From the NCBI RefSeq assembly GCF_003933245.1, contig NZ_QUSX01000001.1, forward strand, positions 682,001 through 746,000: a stretch of 64,000 bases of DNA, in the 5' to 3' direction. Positions 1-9,391 of the stretch are shown one piece after another. This DNA comes from Maribacter algicola (lineage in GTDB: Bacteria > Bacteroidota > Bacteroidia > Flavobacteriales > Flavobacteriaceae). A program made the position numbers and the translations under genes. A model generated the notes under the pieces. It ran no database searches. It saw only the letters and a list, made by a program, of their open reading frames with translations, and was not told the origin of the DNA. Numbering within the stretch: position 1 is the first letter of the stretch; the number at the start of each line of letters is the position of its first letter.

Positions 1-1
1 A

Positions 2-712
2 AAAATCCGTTCGTTTTCCGAGGCCATCAAACAGGAAGCCTATGCCAATTGTCAAAAAATAATAGCGGATGGCCTAGAACGTTTTGAACGTTACCTGGAA
101 AAGCGCCATGGCAACAATGCCTGGTACGCCTTGACAATCACCTTGAAAAATCTGGAGTTTTATATAGAACCCCAAGGATATTTGCGAACCCAACTTGAAA
201 AGGCTTTGGATGCCCTCTATGACGGCAGAATCCCTTTTCATGACCGATTGATGAACGGAAAATCCGACTTGGAAAAATTGAAACAACTTCCAGAGGAAAA
301 ATTCCTGTCGGATCTCTACCAAATCGAAACCTTCATTCCTTATAAATACAGCGGTAAGAAGGAGAATATCCGAGAAAATTGGCAGGAAAGTTATGAGGAA
401 GTTCAGGAAATGATTTCCAATTCCAGGTTTGAGGATGCGGTGAACCTATTGCAATCCTGTTTTTATAGCCTTTTCTATTACAACTTGGTCAACGAGGAAA
501 TCAGCAAACCCATCACAGATGCGCTTTCACAGGCCAGCGGGTTGGAGTATCACCAAGCGGCGCCCATACTCTTAAAGGGCATGCAGGCCATTATGGAAGA
601 TTCCTTCGCAGGGATGGATTTTGGGATGGACCTTTCCAAATTAATGGGCGAACAAATGCAACAATCCATGGCGATGATGCAACAGCTCATGGCCAATTAC
701 AAAACGAATTAA
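2..712 (+). CDS. Hypothetical protein, 5' end outside window
   Basis: The frame is open from base 2 of the window to the TAA at 710-712 (236 codons visible), so the real start lies upstream; the TTG at 131 is only an internal codon. I do not recognise the family. The protein is helix-rich and charged, without a signal peptide or membrane segment in the visible part. Its last 35 residues are unusually rich in Met and Gln (GMDFGMDLSKLMGEQMQQ followed by further MM pairs), suggesting an amphipathic, perhaps oligomerising tail. It ends 12 bp before the trypsin-like protease gene on the same strand, so the two are probably co-transcribed and may act together. That link is inference from spacing only. 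Confidence 0.75.
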   Translation, partial: KIRSFSEAIKQEAYANCQKIIADGLERFERYLEKRHGNNAWYALTITLKNLEFYIEPQGYLRTQLEKALDALYDGRIPFHDRLMNGKSDLEKLKQLPEEKFLSDLYQIETFIPYKYSGKKENIRENWQESYEEVQEMISNSRFEDAVNLLQSCFYSLFYYNLVNEEISKPITDALSQASGLEYHQAAPILLKGMQAIMEDSFAGMDFGMDLSKLMGEQMQQSMAMMQQLMANYKTN

Positions 713-724
713 ATACCAGGAAGG

Positions 725-1789
725 ATGAACAACATAGAAAGTTCCGTATATAAAATAAACACCGCAAACGGCACGGGCACCGGTTTTTACAGTAGGGAAA
801 ACGATATCATCATCACCAATTACCACGTGGTGGCCGGTTGTCATACCGTTAGTGTGAAGGGAAAAGATAAAAATAGATACCTGACTCAGGTTTTGTACGT
901 AAATCCCGGTAAGGACATCGCTTTTCTAAGGGCAGATAGCCTTCCAAAACCCGTAGACACTGTGCTTCTTGACCATAGTACCGTTTCACAGACCCGTGAC
1001 AAGGTCATCGTACTTGGCTACCCTTACGGCATGCCGTTTACGGTAACGGAGGGCATTGTTTCCAATCCCCGTCAAAGTATTGGTGGTAGTTATTTTATAC
1101 AGACCGATGCGGCCATCAATCCCGGTAACAGCGGTGGCCCCGTGATCAATGAAAAAGGGGAACTGATGGGTATAGTCACCTCAAAATTCTCCGATGCGGA
1201 TAACATGGGCTTTGCCATCCCTTTGGAAACTTTAAAGGAAGAATTACGGGTAGTGAACGACTTAACCAATGTCTTTACCCTTGGCTGTTCCAACTGTGGG
1301 GGTCTTATTGAAGAAAAGAGCGATTATTGCCCCAATTGCGGCACCAACATCGATGAAAAACTGTTTGAGGAAATCGAACTTTCCGATTTTAGCCTTAAAG
1401 TTGAGGCAGCCATTTCCAAATTGGACATCAATCCCGTGTTGGCAAGGTCGGGCCGGGAACGTTGGTATTTTCATCAGGGCAGTGCGGAGATTCGCATGTT
1501 CGTTTATGACAACAATTACCTCTTCGCCACCTCTCCCTTGAACGATTTGCCTCGAAAAAATCTAGCGGAGGTGTACGAGTATATCCTAACGGCGGATACG
1601 GAACCCCATCGACTTTCTATTTCGGACAATCAGATTTATCTCTCGTACCGCATTCATATCAGCGATTTATACTCCGACCATACGAACGAAATACTGGAGA
1701 ACTTGGCCCATTTGGCCATCAAAGCCGATGCGCTGGACAATACTTTCGTAACCAAATTTGGTGCGGAAATGACCCATTACAGCAAATAG
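725..1789 (+). CDS. Trypsin-like (HtrA-type) serine protease with zinc ribbon and YbjN-like tail
   Basis: 354 aa. Residues about 1-180 form a chymotrypsin-fold S1C/DegP-like protease: catalytic His34 (TNYHVV), Asp64 (KDIAFL) and Ser136 (NPGNSGGP) are all present, with the usual IQTDAAINPGNSGGP context. No signal peptide is visible, so a cytoplasmic location is likely, unlike classical DegP, and no PDZ domain follows. Instead residues 188-205 form a CxxC-x10-CxxC zinc ribbon (CSNCGG...CPNCG), and residues about 215-354 resemble YbjN / secretion-chaperone-like folds (weak assignment). The gene follows the Met-rich unknown gene by 12 bp. The catalytic triad makes protease activity likely; substrate unknown. 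Confidence 0.85.
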   Translation: MNNIESSVYKINTANGTGTGFYSRENDIIITNYHVVAGCHTVSVKGKDKNRYLTQVLYVNPGKDIAFLRADSLPKPVDTVLLDHSTVSQTRDKVIVLGYPYGMPFTVTEGIVSNPRQSIGGSYFIQTDAAINPGNSGGPVINEKGELMGIVTSKFSDADNMGFAIPLETLKEELRVVNDLTNVFTLGCSNCGGLIEEKSDYCPNCGTNIDEKLFEEIELSDFSLKVEAAISKLDINPVLARSGRERWYFHQGSAEIRMFVYDNNYLFATSPLNDLPRKNLAEVYEYILTADTEPHRLSISDNQIYLSYRIHISDLYSDHTNEILENLAHLAIKADALDNTFVTKFGAEMTHYSK

Positions 1790-1833
1790 CATCTAAGGAT
1801 GCCAAATTCAATCAAACCCCAAAACTTTAAAAA

Positions 1834-2850
1834 ATGAAGAAAACAACACTTATCAAAAGCGTCTGTATGGCAGGAATGGCTATTGCGCTTAGCTGCTCCA
1901 GCGATGAATCCCCAGAAAGGGAAATTCCTATAAGGGCGACGCCCGAGGCTTTTGCCCAACTTAAAAGTGCTTCGCTTGAGCACAAAGTCCAAAACTTTCA
2001 ATTGGATGCTGCACAAACAGGATTTTTTAGCACGGAAAATGGTGTCTTTTTTACTATCAACGGTAATTGCCTGTCCAAAAATGGAAATCCGGTTACGGGC
2101 ATGGTCGATGTTCAGGTGATTGAGCTTTTTGATCGGGGCCACATGCTGACTACAGATAAACCCACCATGGGCACCCTTCCCAATGGTGACAAAGCCTTGT
2201 TAATATCAGGTGGAGAATTTTTCTTGAACATCACCCAGGACGGGGAACCTGTTGACGAGGATTGTGATATTGTCGCCACCATTCCGGCAGATTTGACAGG
2301 AGGAGTTGATACGGAAATGACTCTTTGGTCAGGCAAGGGTCGCGACAATGATTGTGATGGTTTGGATAATGATTGCGATGGTTTTGTTTGGATAGAAAAC
2401 TTAGATGCCAATGGTGATCCTGTTGAAGCCGCCATACAGAACGGCGACCAAGGGGAACGCTTCTTTGTGGCCCCCTTTGGCGATTTCGGCTGGACCAACG
2501 TAGACCGATTTTTTAGCGACCCAAGGCCAAAAACCACAATTTTGGTGGAGGTTCCCGAAGGTTTTAACAATGAAAACAGTAGGGTGTACCTGTCCTATGT
2601 AGGGGAACCCAATGCCCTAGCCTATTTGGATACGTATGATGCCGCAACCGGACGCTTTAGTGAACACTATGGTCAAATCCCTATCGGATTGGAATGCCAT
2701 GTGATTTTTACAAGTGAAGAAAATGGGCAATGGCTTTATGGTATAAAATCGGTCACTATAGTGGATGGGCAGACCATCACCATTTCGGATACGGAATTGA
2801 ACACGGCCACTGAAAGTGAATTGGAAGTTTTGATAAATACCTTGCCTTAG
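1834..2850 (+). CDS. Putative lipoprotein with Asp-rich calcium-loop-like repeats
   Basis: 338 aa. The N-terminus is a lipoprotein signal (MKKT, hydrophobic stretch, ALSC with Cys21, then SSDE), so the mature protein should be anchored to a membrane, probably the outer membrane. Residues 171-183 contain two tandem DNDCDG units, similar to calcium-binding loops of thrombospondin-type-3 repeats or MopE-like proteins. The rest is beta-rich (EFFLNITQDG, TTILVEVPEGF) and looks like an exported Ig- or carboxypeptidase-regulatory-like protein. The family is not recognised beyond this. It starts 44 bp after the protease gene and opens a series of exported unknown proteins. Confidence 0.75.
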   Translation: MKKTTLIKSVCMAGMAIALSCSSDESPEREIPIRATPEAFAQLKSASLEHKVQNFQLDAAQTGFFSTENGVFFTINGNCLSKNGNPVTGMVDVQVIELFDRGHMLTTDKPTMGTLPNGDKALLISGGEFFLNITQDGEPVDEDCDIVATIPADLTGGVDTEMTLWSGKGRDNDCDGLDNDCDGFVWIENLDANGDPVEAAIQNGDQGERFFVAPFGDFGWTNVDRFFSDPRPKTTILVEVPEGFNNENSRVYLSYVGEPNALAYLDTYDAATGRFSEHYGQIPIGLECHVIFTSEENGQWLYGIKSVTIVDGQTITISDTELNTATESELEVLINTLP

Positions 2851-2885
2851 CAATAAAAACGATATAATTAGAGTTCAAGAGATTC

Positions 2886-3974
2886 ATGCATTTAATAGCG
2901 AAAATCTTAAAACATAACACAACCTTCAGAAAGGGTTGTGTTGTGCTACTTCTTGTTGCGCTATTGGGGTCTTGCAAGTCTTTATTTATTGACAAACAAG
3001 AACTTGCAGCTTATAAGGTGTTGAAGGAAATAGACTATCATTATCAACAAATGGTGAACAAACCTGTTACGAAATCCCTTCAAGATGCTTTGACCAATGT
3101 GGAACTCTCAAAGTTGGAAAATCTAAGCGATTCCATTCCCTTTTTGGAGAATCTTGTGAAAACGGAATGTGCCGGTTGCACCAATAACTTCGGAAGATTT
3201 AAACCCATGTATAGGTTTAAAAAAGGAAAGTTCATCCACTTCGGATTACAGAGCGAAATGGGGGTTGAGAATTGGGTCTTCAAGAAAAGTGGTGCTTTCG
3301 TGACCCGATTCCATTCATTTCAAGGCAATTCCAAAGAAGATATTCAGGAGGCCTTAAAAGACATTCAAAACATCGATTATGTTTTGGAAGGAGTCTATCC
3401 CATCAATATAGACAAACAAACTGTTTATTTGGAACATATTCAGTTTGAAAATCCACAAGCTTACAATAATGAATGGTATCAACCCATGTTCCCCACAAAA
3501 ATTGGCTATGCGATAGACCTTATGGAAAAACAACCTGAATTACGATTTAAAATCGATGGCGGATTGTTTTCCTATCAAAGGCCCGATAAAAATGGGCAGA
3601 ATCAAATCATCAACTTTGTGGAACCCCTGTTTTATGCCAATGCGGTGGCCCTAAATGAACCCATGAGCCATTCCTCTTTCACCAATGCCTTCTACGCCAA
3701 CGCCACATTTTTCCTGTTGAATTTGGAAGAGAATGCCCAAGTATCCATCCGGATAGAATCGAAAACACAAGGGACAGCATTCCAATTTTCATTACTGGAA
3801 AATCAAGGGTTTCACACAATAGAAGAATACCTTCAAAAAGAATCTCAATTGTTCGACCAATACCAAAATACAATGGAAAAAGGCAGCTATTTGATACGGG
3901 TGTTCCATGAGAATGCGGATTATGCGGAAAAGCCTTTGTACATCGTTTATATAGACAAAAAGGCTCTGGATTAG
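2886..3974 (+). CDS. Putative lipoprotein, unknown function
   Basis: 362 aa. The signal peptide is slightly long (MHLIAKILKHNTTFRKG, then VVLLLVALLGSC), with the lipobox Cys at residue 30. The mature part contains a CAGC pair near residue 97 and otherwise alternates charged and aromatic residues with no motif I recognise. It starts 35 bp after the preceding lipoprotein gene and lies on the same strand as the following seven genes. Membrane-anchored localisation is well supported; function is unknown. Confidence 0.7.
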   Translation: MHLIAKILKHNTTFRKGCVVLLLVALLGSCKSLFIDKQELAAYKVLKEIDYHYQQMVNKPVTKSLQDALTNVELSKLENLSDSIPFLENLVKTECAGCTNNFGRFKPMYRFKKGKFIHFGLQSEMGVENWVFKKSGAFVTRFHSFQGNSKEDIQEALKDIQNIDYVLEGVYPINIDKQTVYLEHIQFENPQAYNNEWYQPMFPTKIGYAIDLMEKQPELRFKIDGGLFSYQRPDKNGQNQIINFVEPLFYANAVALNEPMSHSSFTNAFYANATFFLLNLEENAQVSIRIESKTQGTAFQFSLLENQGFHTIEEYLQKESQLFDQYQNTMEKGSYLIRVFHENADYAEKPLYIVYIDKKALD

Positions 3975-4018
3975 CTTAAGCCGATGAATCCATTTTAATT
4001 ATTTAAAAGACCAAACCT

Positions 4019-4636
4019 GTGTTCATAGTATTGCTCATATTACTGCTCATCATCGCGATTCTGCTAGTATTGCTTTGCTTTCGGTTGTTCAAATGGACCC
4101 TAAAAAGTAAAAGGCGGGTTCAGGTAGCACTGGTGGTTTTGGCTTTTGGCGGAATGGTATTGGGTATTAACCATTTCTTTTTTAAAAACATGCGTTTTAT
4201 TCAGTCCGAAGTATATTCAAACCTGTATTTGGTCAAATATCCGGATAAGGACTATATCAAAGTCCAAAGTGCCATTAAGGAAAAAATAAAAGAACACTTT
4301 AAAACCGAGCATAAAACAGGAAAGCCATTGGCCTATAAAAACGAGAATGGCATCTATTTTTATGAATTGGGCGGTTTTACCTTCGGGTTTATTGGTGAAG
4401 CGGGTACCGGTTATTTTTTGGATCATGAAGAGGACTTGGGCGGTTTTGTAACCGAGGAATTGGGTATGTATACCGACTATTGTTTGGCCGAATTTTATTA
4501 TGACCCTTGTGCACAAGATCCGACCTTGGTCTGTGGTGAAATCGGTTGGTACAGGGATGGGGAATATTTCAAGGCGGATAGCCTTAAAAATTTGGTTTCG
4601 ATTCAAGTTCAACCTAAAACCTTTGAACAACAATGA
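4019..4636 (+). CDS. Small membrane-anchored hypothetical protein
   Basis: 205 aa, GTG start at 4019. Two hydrophobic segments (about residues 1-25 and 37-57), separated by a Lys/Arg-rich loop (KWTLKSKRRVQ), make a hairpin anchor. The remaining ~145 residues are soluble and hydrophilic. The stop overlaps the ATG of the next gene (ATGA at 4633-4636), a translational-coupling arrangement, so the two products are probably made together. Family not recognised. Confidence 0.7.
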   Translation: MFIVLLILLLIIAILLVLLCFRLFKWTLKSKRRVQVALVVLAFGGMVLGINHFFFKNMRFIQSEVYSNLYLVKYPDKDYIKVQSAIKEKIKEHFKTEHKTGKPLAYKNENGIYFYELGGFTFGFIGEAGTGYFLDHEEDLGGFVTEELGMYTDYCLAEFYYDPCAQDPTLVCGEIGWYRDGEYFKADSLKNLVSIQVQPKTFEQQ

Positions 4637-5796
4637 AATTAAAAATCGCTTTACCAATTCTGTTATTGTTGTCTTGCGGCCAAGGAAACAAAGAGATCAA
4701 ACCCTTAGAACAGCACAAAGGTCAACGGCAAACAGACAGCCCGACCACTAAAGAAGACCATTGGGAAACCCAGACCCTATCAAACGAAAAGGGGGTGAAG
4801 GAAATTAGCATTCAAAATCTATATAAGGCTATGGAGGATAAGGATGAGGAGGAATTTCTGCGGCAATTTCCTGAAGACTTCCAGCAGTTTCAAAGTTATT
4901 TTGGGTGGAACATGCAAGATGACGCACCCCACGAATTGTACGAACACAGCGTGCACTACATTGAATATTTGTTTTATCTGTTGCGCACCAATAAATACCC
5001 CAGCTACGAAAAGAAAATTATAGCTATTTGTAAGAATGGCCTATGGGAAGCCGATGGGATCAATTACTTCCAACACCATGTTCTTGAATACATTATACAA
5101 AACGAAAAATATTATTTGATAAACGAGTTGGATGATGAAACGTCCAAATCGGTGCTGTTTTTTCTCTTTGATGGGCCGCATCCAAAATTTGATGCCGAGT
5201 TTGCCTCCCATCTGAGTCCGTCCAAAAAAGGAATCCTTGAAGAACTGTTTGAAACAGGATTTTATGACCACAATGAAAACCCGGATCCATTTCCAGATGA
5301 AGAAAACAATGTCACTTACACCTTGTCGGATTATGTAGAAAACGAGCACTTTTTTATACGGGACATAGACATAAACAATGACGGCACTCCAGATAAAATC
5401 ATAAGCGCGGAAAAATATCAAGGAGATGAACTTTTTCTTTTCTTAAAAAAAGGAAACGAATACCAATTCACTTTAAAGACCACCAATTTTTCAGAAGATG
5501 GTGGTAATCAAATTGTAGATGTGATAGCTGACGAAGGCGGTTTTGTGGTCAAAACGGCATTCATGGATGGCGGACTTCTAGAGGCCGATTACCACATTGC
5601 ATTTAAAAACAATGCTTGGGTACTTACCCATACCGTTTACAGCACCCAAAGCAGCAATCAAGAAGATGCCTTTATCTATGTCTGTAATGTGGTACAGGAA
5701 TTGAATCTAGAAGATGCCGACTTTTTTGAAAGCCTAGAAGGAATGCCAGACGAAACCCAGAGGGAGAGGCTTTGCACGAAAGAAAAAATGAATTAA
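4633..5796 (+). CDS. Putative lipoprotein with Asp/Asn-rich FG-GAP-like loop
   Basis: 387 aa. The signal peptide is very short (MKLKIALPILLLLSC), with the lipobox Cys at residue 15. Residues 60-210 are predicted helical and charged. Residues 244-257 (DIDINNDGTPDKII) match the DxNxDGxxD calcium-loop pattern of FG-GAP/VCBS or XAC2610-like proteins, followed by a beta-rich tail. The start overlaps the previous stop by 4 bp. A related loop occurs in the protein encoded at 9379-10119, hinting that this gene block encodes related surface proteins. Function unknown. Confidence 0.72.
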   Translation: MKLKIALPILLLLSCGQGNKEIKPLEQHKGQRQTDSPTTKEDHWETQTLSNEKGVKEISIQNLYKAMEDKDEEEFLRQFPEDFQQFQSYFGWNMQDDAPHELYEHSVHYIEYLFYLLRTNKYPSYEKKIIAICKNGLWEADGINYFQHHVLEYIIQNEKYYLINELDDETSKSVLFFLFDGPHPKFDAEFASHLSPSKKGILEELFETGFYDHNENPDPFPDEENNVTYTLSDYVENEHFFIRDIDINNDGTPDKIISAEKYQGDELFLFLKKGNEYQFTLKTTNFSEDGGNQIVDVIADEGGFVVKTAFMDGGLLEADYHIAFKNNAWVLTHTVYSTQSSNQEDAFIYVCNVVQELNLEDADFFESLEGMPDETQRERLCTKEKMN

Positions 5797-5805
5797 AATC
5801 AGCAC

Positions 5806-6153
5806 ATGCGAATCGTAAAACATCTTTTGACCTACATGTTCTGGACGATGTTATCCCTGATTATGGGTATTGTGTATATGCGGCTTTTATTGGGCGATAT
5901 CGCCGAGGATGAAAGTATAGGAGGTTTTGGCTACCTATTAAAAGTTTTCTATCTACACGGCCTGGTCTTCATTGGTTTGCCATTTGGGGCCATAATCGCC
6001 CTATTCTTTATAGTCATAGATTTTTTTGTTCTTAGTAAAAAACTCAAACAAGGGGGCAATAGAACCCTTATGCGCATTGCTTTGCTGTTGGCTATAACAG
6101 TTTTCGTAGCCATAGTCCATTATATTTTAGAAGTTGTGATTGATGTTATTTAA
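5806..6153 (+). CDS. Small integral membrane protein, unknown
   Basis: 115 aa with three hydrophobic stretches (about residues 5-28, 43-77 and 90-112), so a three-helix inner-membrane protein is likely. It starts 9 bp after the preceding lipoprotein stop and ends 9 bp before the next lipoprotein start, consistent with one operon. No motif recognised. Confidence 0.65.
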   Translation: MRIVKHLLTYMFWTMLSLIMGIVYMRLLLGDIAEDESIGGFGYLLKVFYLHGLVFIGLPFGAIIALFFIVIDFFVLSKKLKQGGNRTLMRIALLLAITVFVAIVHYILEVVIDVI

Positions 6154-6162
6154 AAGATAAAA

Positions 6163-7488
6163 ATGAAAAATCTAACCTTTTTACTGATACTACTGCTCGT
6201 CTCCTGCCAGCAAGATGCTAAGGATAAAAAAACACCCGAAATAGAGGTGGAGCAGCTAGAAGCAATTGGAAATCAAATTGATACGCTTGAAACGTATCAA
6301 ACTCCAATACAGGTAAACAGTCCATTACGACCAAACGAACTTTTATTCTTAAATACAATCTATACAGATACTTTGGAATTTATCGATTACAACGACGACT
6401 ATGATTATCGATATCTTATTGGGAATAAAAATGACAAAGAAGTTTCCTTGGCCTATAATTGGGATTGGTTCGATAACGAAGAGTATAATTTTTTACAGGG
6501 CGATGAAATTGTAGTGCAATGGCAACTGGACAGTATCGCGATGCCGGGTGACGAAGAGGCCATGGATATTGTAGAAATGGCCTTGGATGCCAAAAAAATA
6601 GCGTCGAGCAACCAACCCATTCAATTTTTAAAAAGAAAGAATGCTTATAACGAAGCGGTAAAAGACACTATCAGTACCCTAGTCATCAACCATAGTTATT
6701 TACACAATATCACCCCACCCGAAAAAGCGGCCTTGGCCTTCGTGGCCTATGACATCGGTAACGAATGTGAACAGGGCTATGATTCCGGAGGTAACGAACG
6801 TGTGCTCTGGTGCCGAATTGTTTCGGCCTTAGATTTGGACCATCAGTGTTCCCAAAAACAGCGCAGCTTTTTACAAAAATGGTTTGCCAAGGATATAATT
6901 GCCCTCAAAAAACTGGAAAGCTGCCCCACAATTCCAAACACGGCAACCGTGCAGACCACTTTTGATGAGATTCTCATTCAAACCGATGCATCTAAAAAAA
7001 TGATTACGGTAAACTACAAGGTAACCGGAATGAATATGCGCGAATCCCAATCATGGCACTACTCCCAGACCGATGTGTTTGAATATGGTCCAGAGCACAT
7101 CATGTTGGTAGATACCAAAAAATCGGACTTGACCGAAGAAGAAACAAACATGAACCCAGATGCTGCCGAAAATATCGACCCGCAACTCTTTGTGCTGGCA
7201 CTTAAAGAACACATACTAGACTATTGGAAGAATAAGGACTATTTTGATTCCATCAAAATCACTTTTACGGATAACGTTCTCAACATCAAAGGCAACGAAG
7301 GTTTTACGTTAAGCAATTACGATTTTAATGAAATGGTCATCAACGGTACAGATAACCCAATGATACTATACCTAACGATTGCTAATGAAGGAGGCGGTGG
7401 CGGTGGTAATGTAGTGCTGGAAGAAACCTATAGTTTGACCGTTCTAGGTGCGGAGGAATTTGATATTAGGCACGTAGAAACCAAATAA
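6163..7488 (+). CDS. Putative lipoprotein, unknown function
   Basis: 441 aa. Lipoprotein signal MKNLTFLLILLLVSC with Cys at residue 15. The mature protein is acidic, and a glycine run (EGGGGGGNVV) near residue 410 probably forms a flexible loop before the final beta-strands. No catalytic signature recognised. It sits 9-10 bp from its neighbours in the tight series of exported proteins. Confidence 0.7.
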   Translation: MKNLTFLLILLLVSCQQDAKDKKTPEIEVEQLEAIGNQIDTLETYQTPIQVNSPLRPNELLFLNTIYTDTLEFIDYNDDYDYRYLIGNKNDKEVSLAYNWDWFDNEEYNFLQGDEIVVQWQLDSIAMPGDEEAMDIVEMALDAKKIASSNQPIQFLKRKNAYNEAVKDTISTLVINHSYLHNITPPEKAALAFVAYDIGNECEQGYDSGGNERVLWCRIVSALDLDHQCSQKQRSFLQKWFAKDIIALKKLESCPTIPNTATVQTTFDEILIQTDASKKMITVNYKVTGMNMRESQSWHYSQTDVFEYGPEHIMLVDTKKSDLTEEETNMNPDAAENIDPQLFVLALKEHILDYWKNKDYFDSIKITFTDNVLNIKGNEGFTLSNYDFNEMVINGTDNPMILYLTIANEGGGGGGNVVLEETYSLTVLGAEEFDIRHVETK

Positions 7489-7498
7489 AAAGACTAAA

Positions 7499-9391
7499 AT
7501 GAAGATTCAATACTTATTTCTGGCTTTACTTATACATTCGTGCGGTGAGGTAGCCAAGGAAAATAAACCCCAGTCATCTGCCCAAGAAAACGAAGTTATT
7601 TTGGATAGTGTTGCGACAAGGGCGGCAGCCATCATTGACAATAACGTAACGCTCACTTTTGAAGAAATAATTTCACTCGCACAAGCTAAAACACTACCCC
7701 ATACAGAAACTACCAATTTTGACAGTTTTACAGAAGATAATACTGATGGGATAGACGTTAAAGCTTTGAAATTGGACAAAGTTTATAAAGATTTTGATAA
7801 ACATCAAGAGTATTATAAGCCCATTGCTATTTACAAACTTCCTTTACACACCAATTTTCACACCTTTGTCGTAACCGTTCAGCATGGAGAACATGAGATG
7901 GAAACGGTACTGATCAATTTTGATACCGATGGAAACATCATCGATCATCAACTTGTTGCTTACGATGAAATAGCGGAATCCATGGCAAGAACCGTCTCAA
8001 GGATCAGTGAAAACAAGTTAACGGTCAACCAAATTTTTTGGGCCAATGACAAAGAGGTACAGGAAATCGAATTTGAAATAACCTATGATGGTAGTATCAA
8101 CCATGTGAATACAAAAAAATTGAACGATGCTTTTGAAAATTTTGCTCTGATCGATGGTGTTTTGACCGACTTAAAATTGGATTGGGTACAAACCAACACC
8201 CATCTAATTTCCTCCGCACCACACCCCGATAATCCAAAAGAAACCATCCTGGTCATTCCAGAAATAGTAGATGAAGGTGAGATGTATTTTGACCTCAACG
8301 CCCACATCGTCATTGCGGACAACCGTTCAGGAAAAATTAAAAACAACTACTTTGAGAGCAACGAAACCAACAATTGGGAATCTGATGCCATTGAATTGGA
8401 TGGGCTTCAAATAGACCCGACAGCCTACCAAATTACCGAAGACAAATCGGCCTTTGGGGTCACCGTTTCCCATATTGGGCATTCGAGGGTCAACCCCTAC
8501 TCGGATAAAACCCTGTCCCTTTTTGTAAAATCGGGAGATAGCCTGTTAAAAGTACTGTCTGATTACACCATGAAAGATTACGGCGGCGAATGGGACGGCG
8601 ATTGTGACGGTGAATTTACCGAGACGAAAAAGAGCCTTAGTATCGGCCAGGAAAAAACCAACGGCTATTTTGATATTCGGGTCGATACTGAAAATTCATA
8701 TACCCATAGTTATAAAGATAAAAACGGGGACTGCCTATCGGATATGAAACTTGATCCCCAAAAAACGATTTTAAAATTCAATGGCTGGCGCTATTCTGAA
8801 TATGAACTGGATGCCAACATGTATTCTGAATTTCAACCGGAAGAGGTGGAAAAAATTCAGATTGACAATGTTCATATAACCGAAATGTATCAAATGGGTC
8901 TTTTTAAAATAATGATCGGTCTTTATGTTCCCAAAAATGGAGAATTAGTATCGCCCGACACCGAAGATGATAACGGTTATAGACTATTCATCCTGAATGA
9001 GGATAACGAAATACGCTACAAATCTCAAGGTTTCGGAGATTTATACCATTTTGAGCCTCTTTTCTACAAAAGCGATACCTCGGATAAAACCATCATTATT
9101 TGTCAAAAGGGTTTTGAATACCCATTTGGCGGCGAAGTTTTCATCTATCAGGATGAAAAGATAGAACATATAGGAACTCTTGATGTTGAGGGATACGACC
9201 CTGAGCAAATCGGTACTAATTATTTGACTGAAATCATAGAAATTAAAGAAGGTAAAGCGGGAATTGAATTTTCCTTTAAAACGGACAGATTAATACTCAA
9301 TCCAGGTGGAGAGCATGAGGAGGTAATTGCGAACCATAATGTACGATATGTGTATAAAAACAATGAGCTATCGCTACTATGGAACAAATAA
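7499..9391 (+). CDS. Large putative lipoprotein, unknown function
   Basis: 630 aa, the largest of the series. Lipoprotein signal MKIQYLFLALLIHSC with Cys at residue 15. Around residue 365 an Asp-rich stretch (GGEWDGDCDGEF) could bind calcium. The sequence alternates beta-strand-like segments with acidic loops, compatible with a beta-propeller or repeated beta-sandwich, but I cannot assign a family. The last 13 bp overlap the next gene, supporting co-expression. Confidence 0.7.
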   Translation: MKIQYLFLALLIHSCGEVAKENKPQSSAQENEVILDSVATRAAAIIDNNVTLTFEEIISLAQAKTLPHTETTNFDSFTEDNTDGIDVKALKLDKVYKDFDKHQEYYKPIAIYKLPLHTNFHTFVVTVQHGEHEMETVLINFDTDGNIIDHQLVAYDEIAESMARTVSRISENKLTVNQIFWANDKEVQEIEFEITYDGSINHVNTKKLNDAFENFALIDGVLTDLKLDWVQTNTHLISSAPHPDNPKETILVIPEIVDEGEMYFDLNAHIVIADNRSGKIKNNYFESNETNNWESDAIELDGLQIDPTAYQITEDKSAFGVTVSHIGHSRVNPYSDKTLSLFVKSGDSLLKVLSDYTMKDYGGEWDGDCDGEFTETKKSLSIGQEKTNGYFDIRVDTENSYTHSYKDKNGDCLSDMKLDPQKTILKFNGWRYSEYELDANMYSEFQPEEVEKIQIDNVHITEMYQMGLFKIMIGLYVPKNGELVSPDTEDDNGYRLFILNEDNEIRYKSQGFGDLYHFEPLFYKSDTSDKTIIICQKGFEYPFGGEVFIYQDEKIEHIGTLDVEGYDPEQIGTNYLTEIIEIKEGKAGIEFSFKTDRLILNPGGEHEEVIANHNVRYVYKNNELSLLWNK

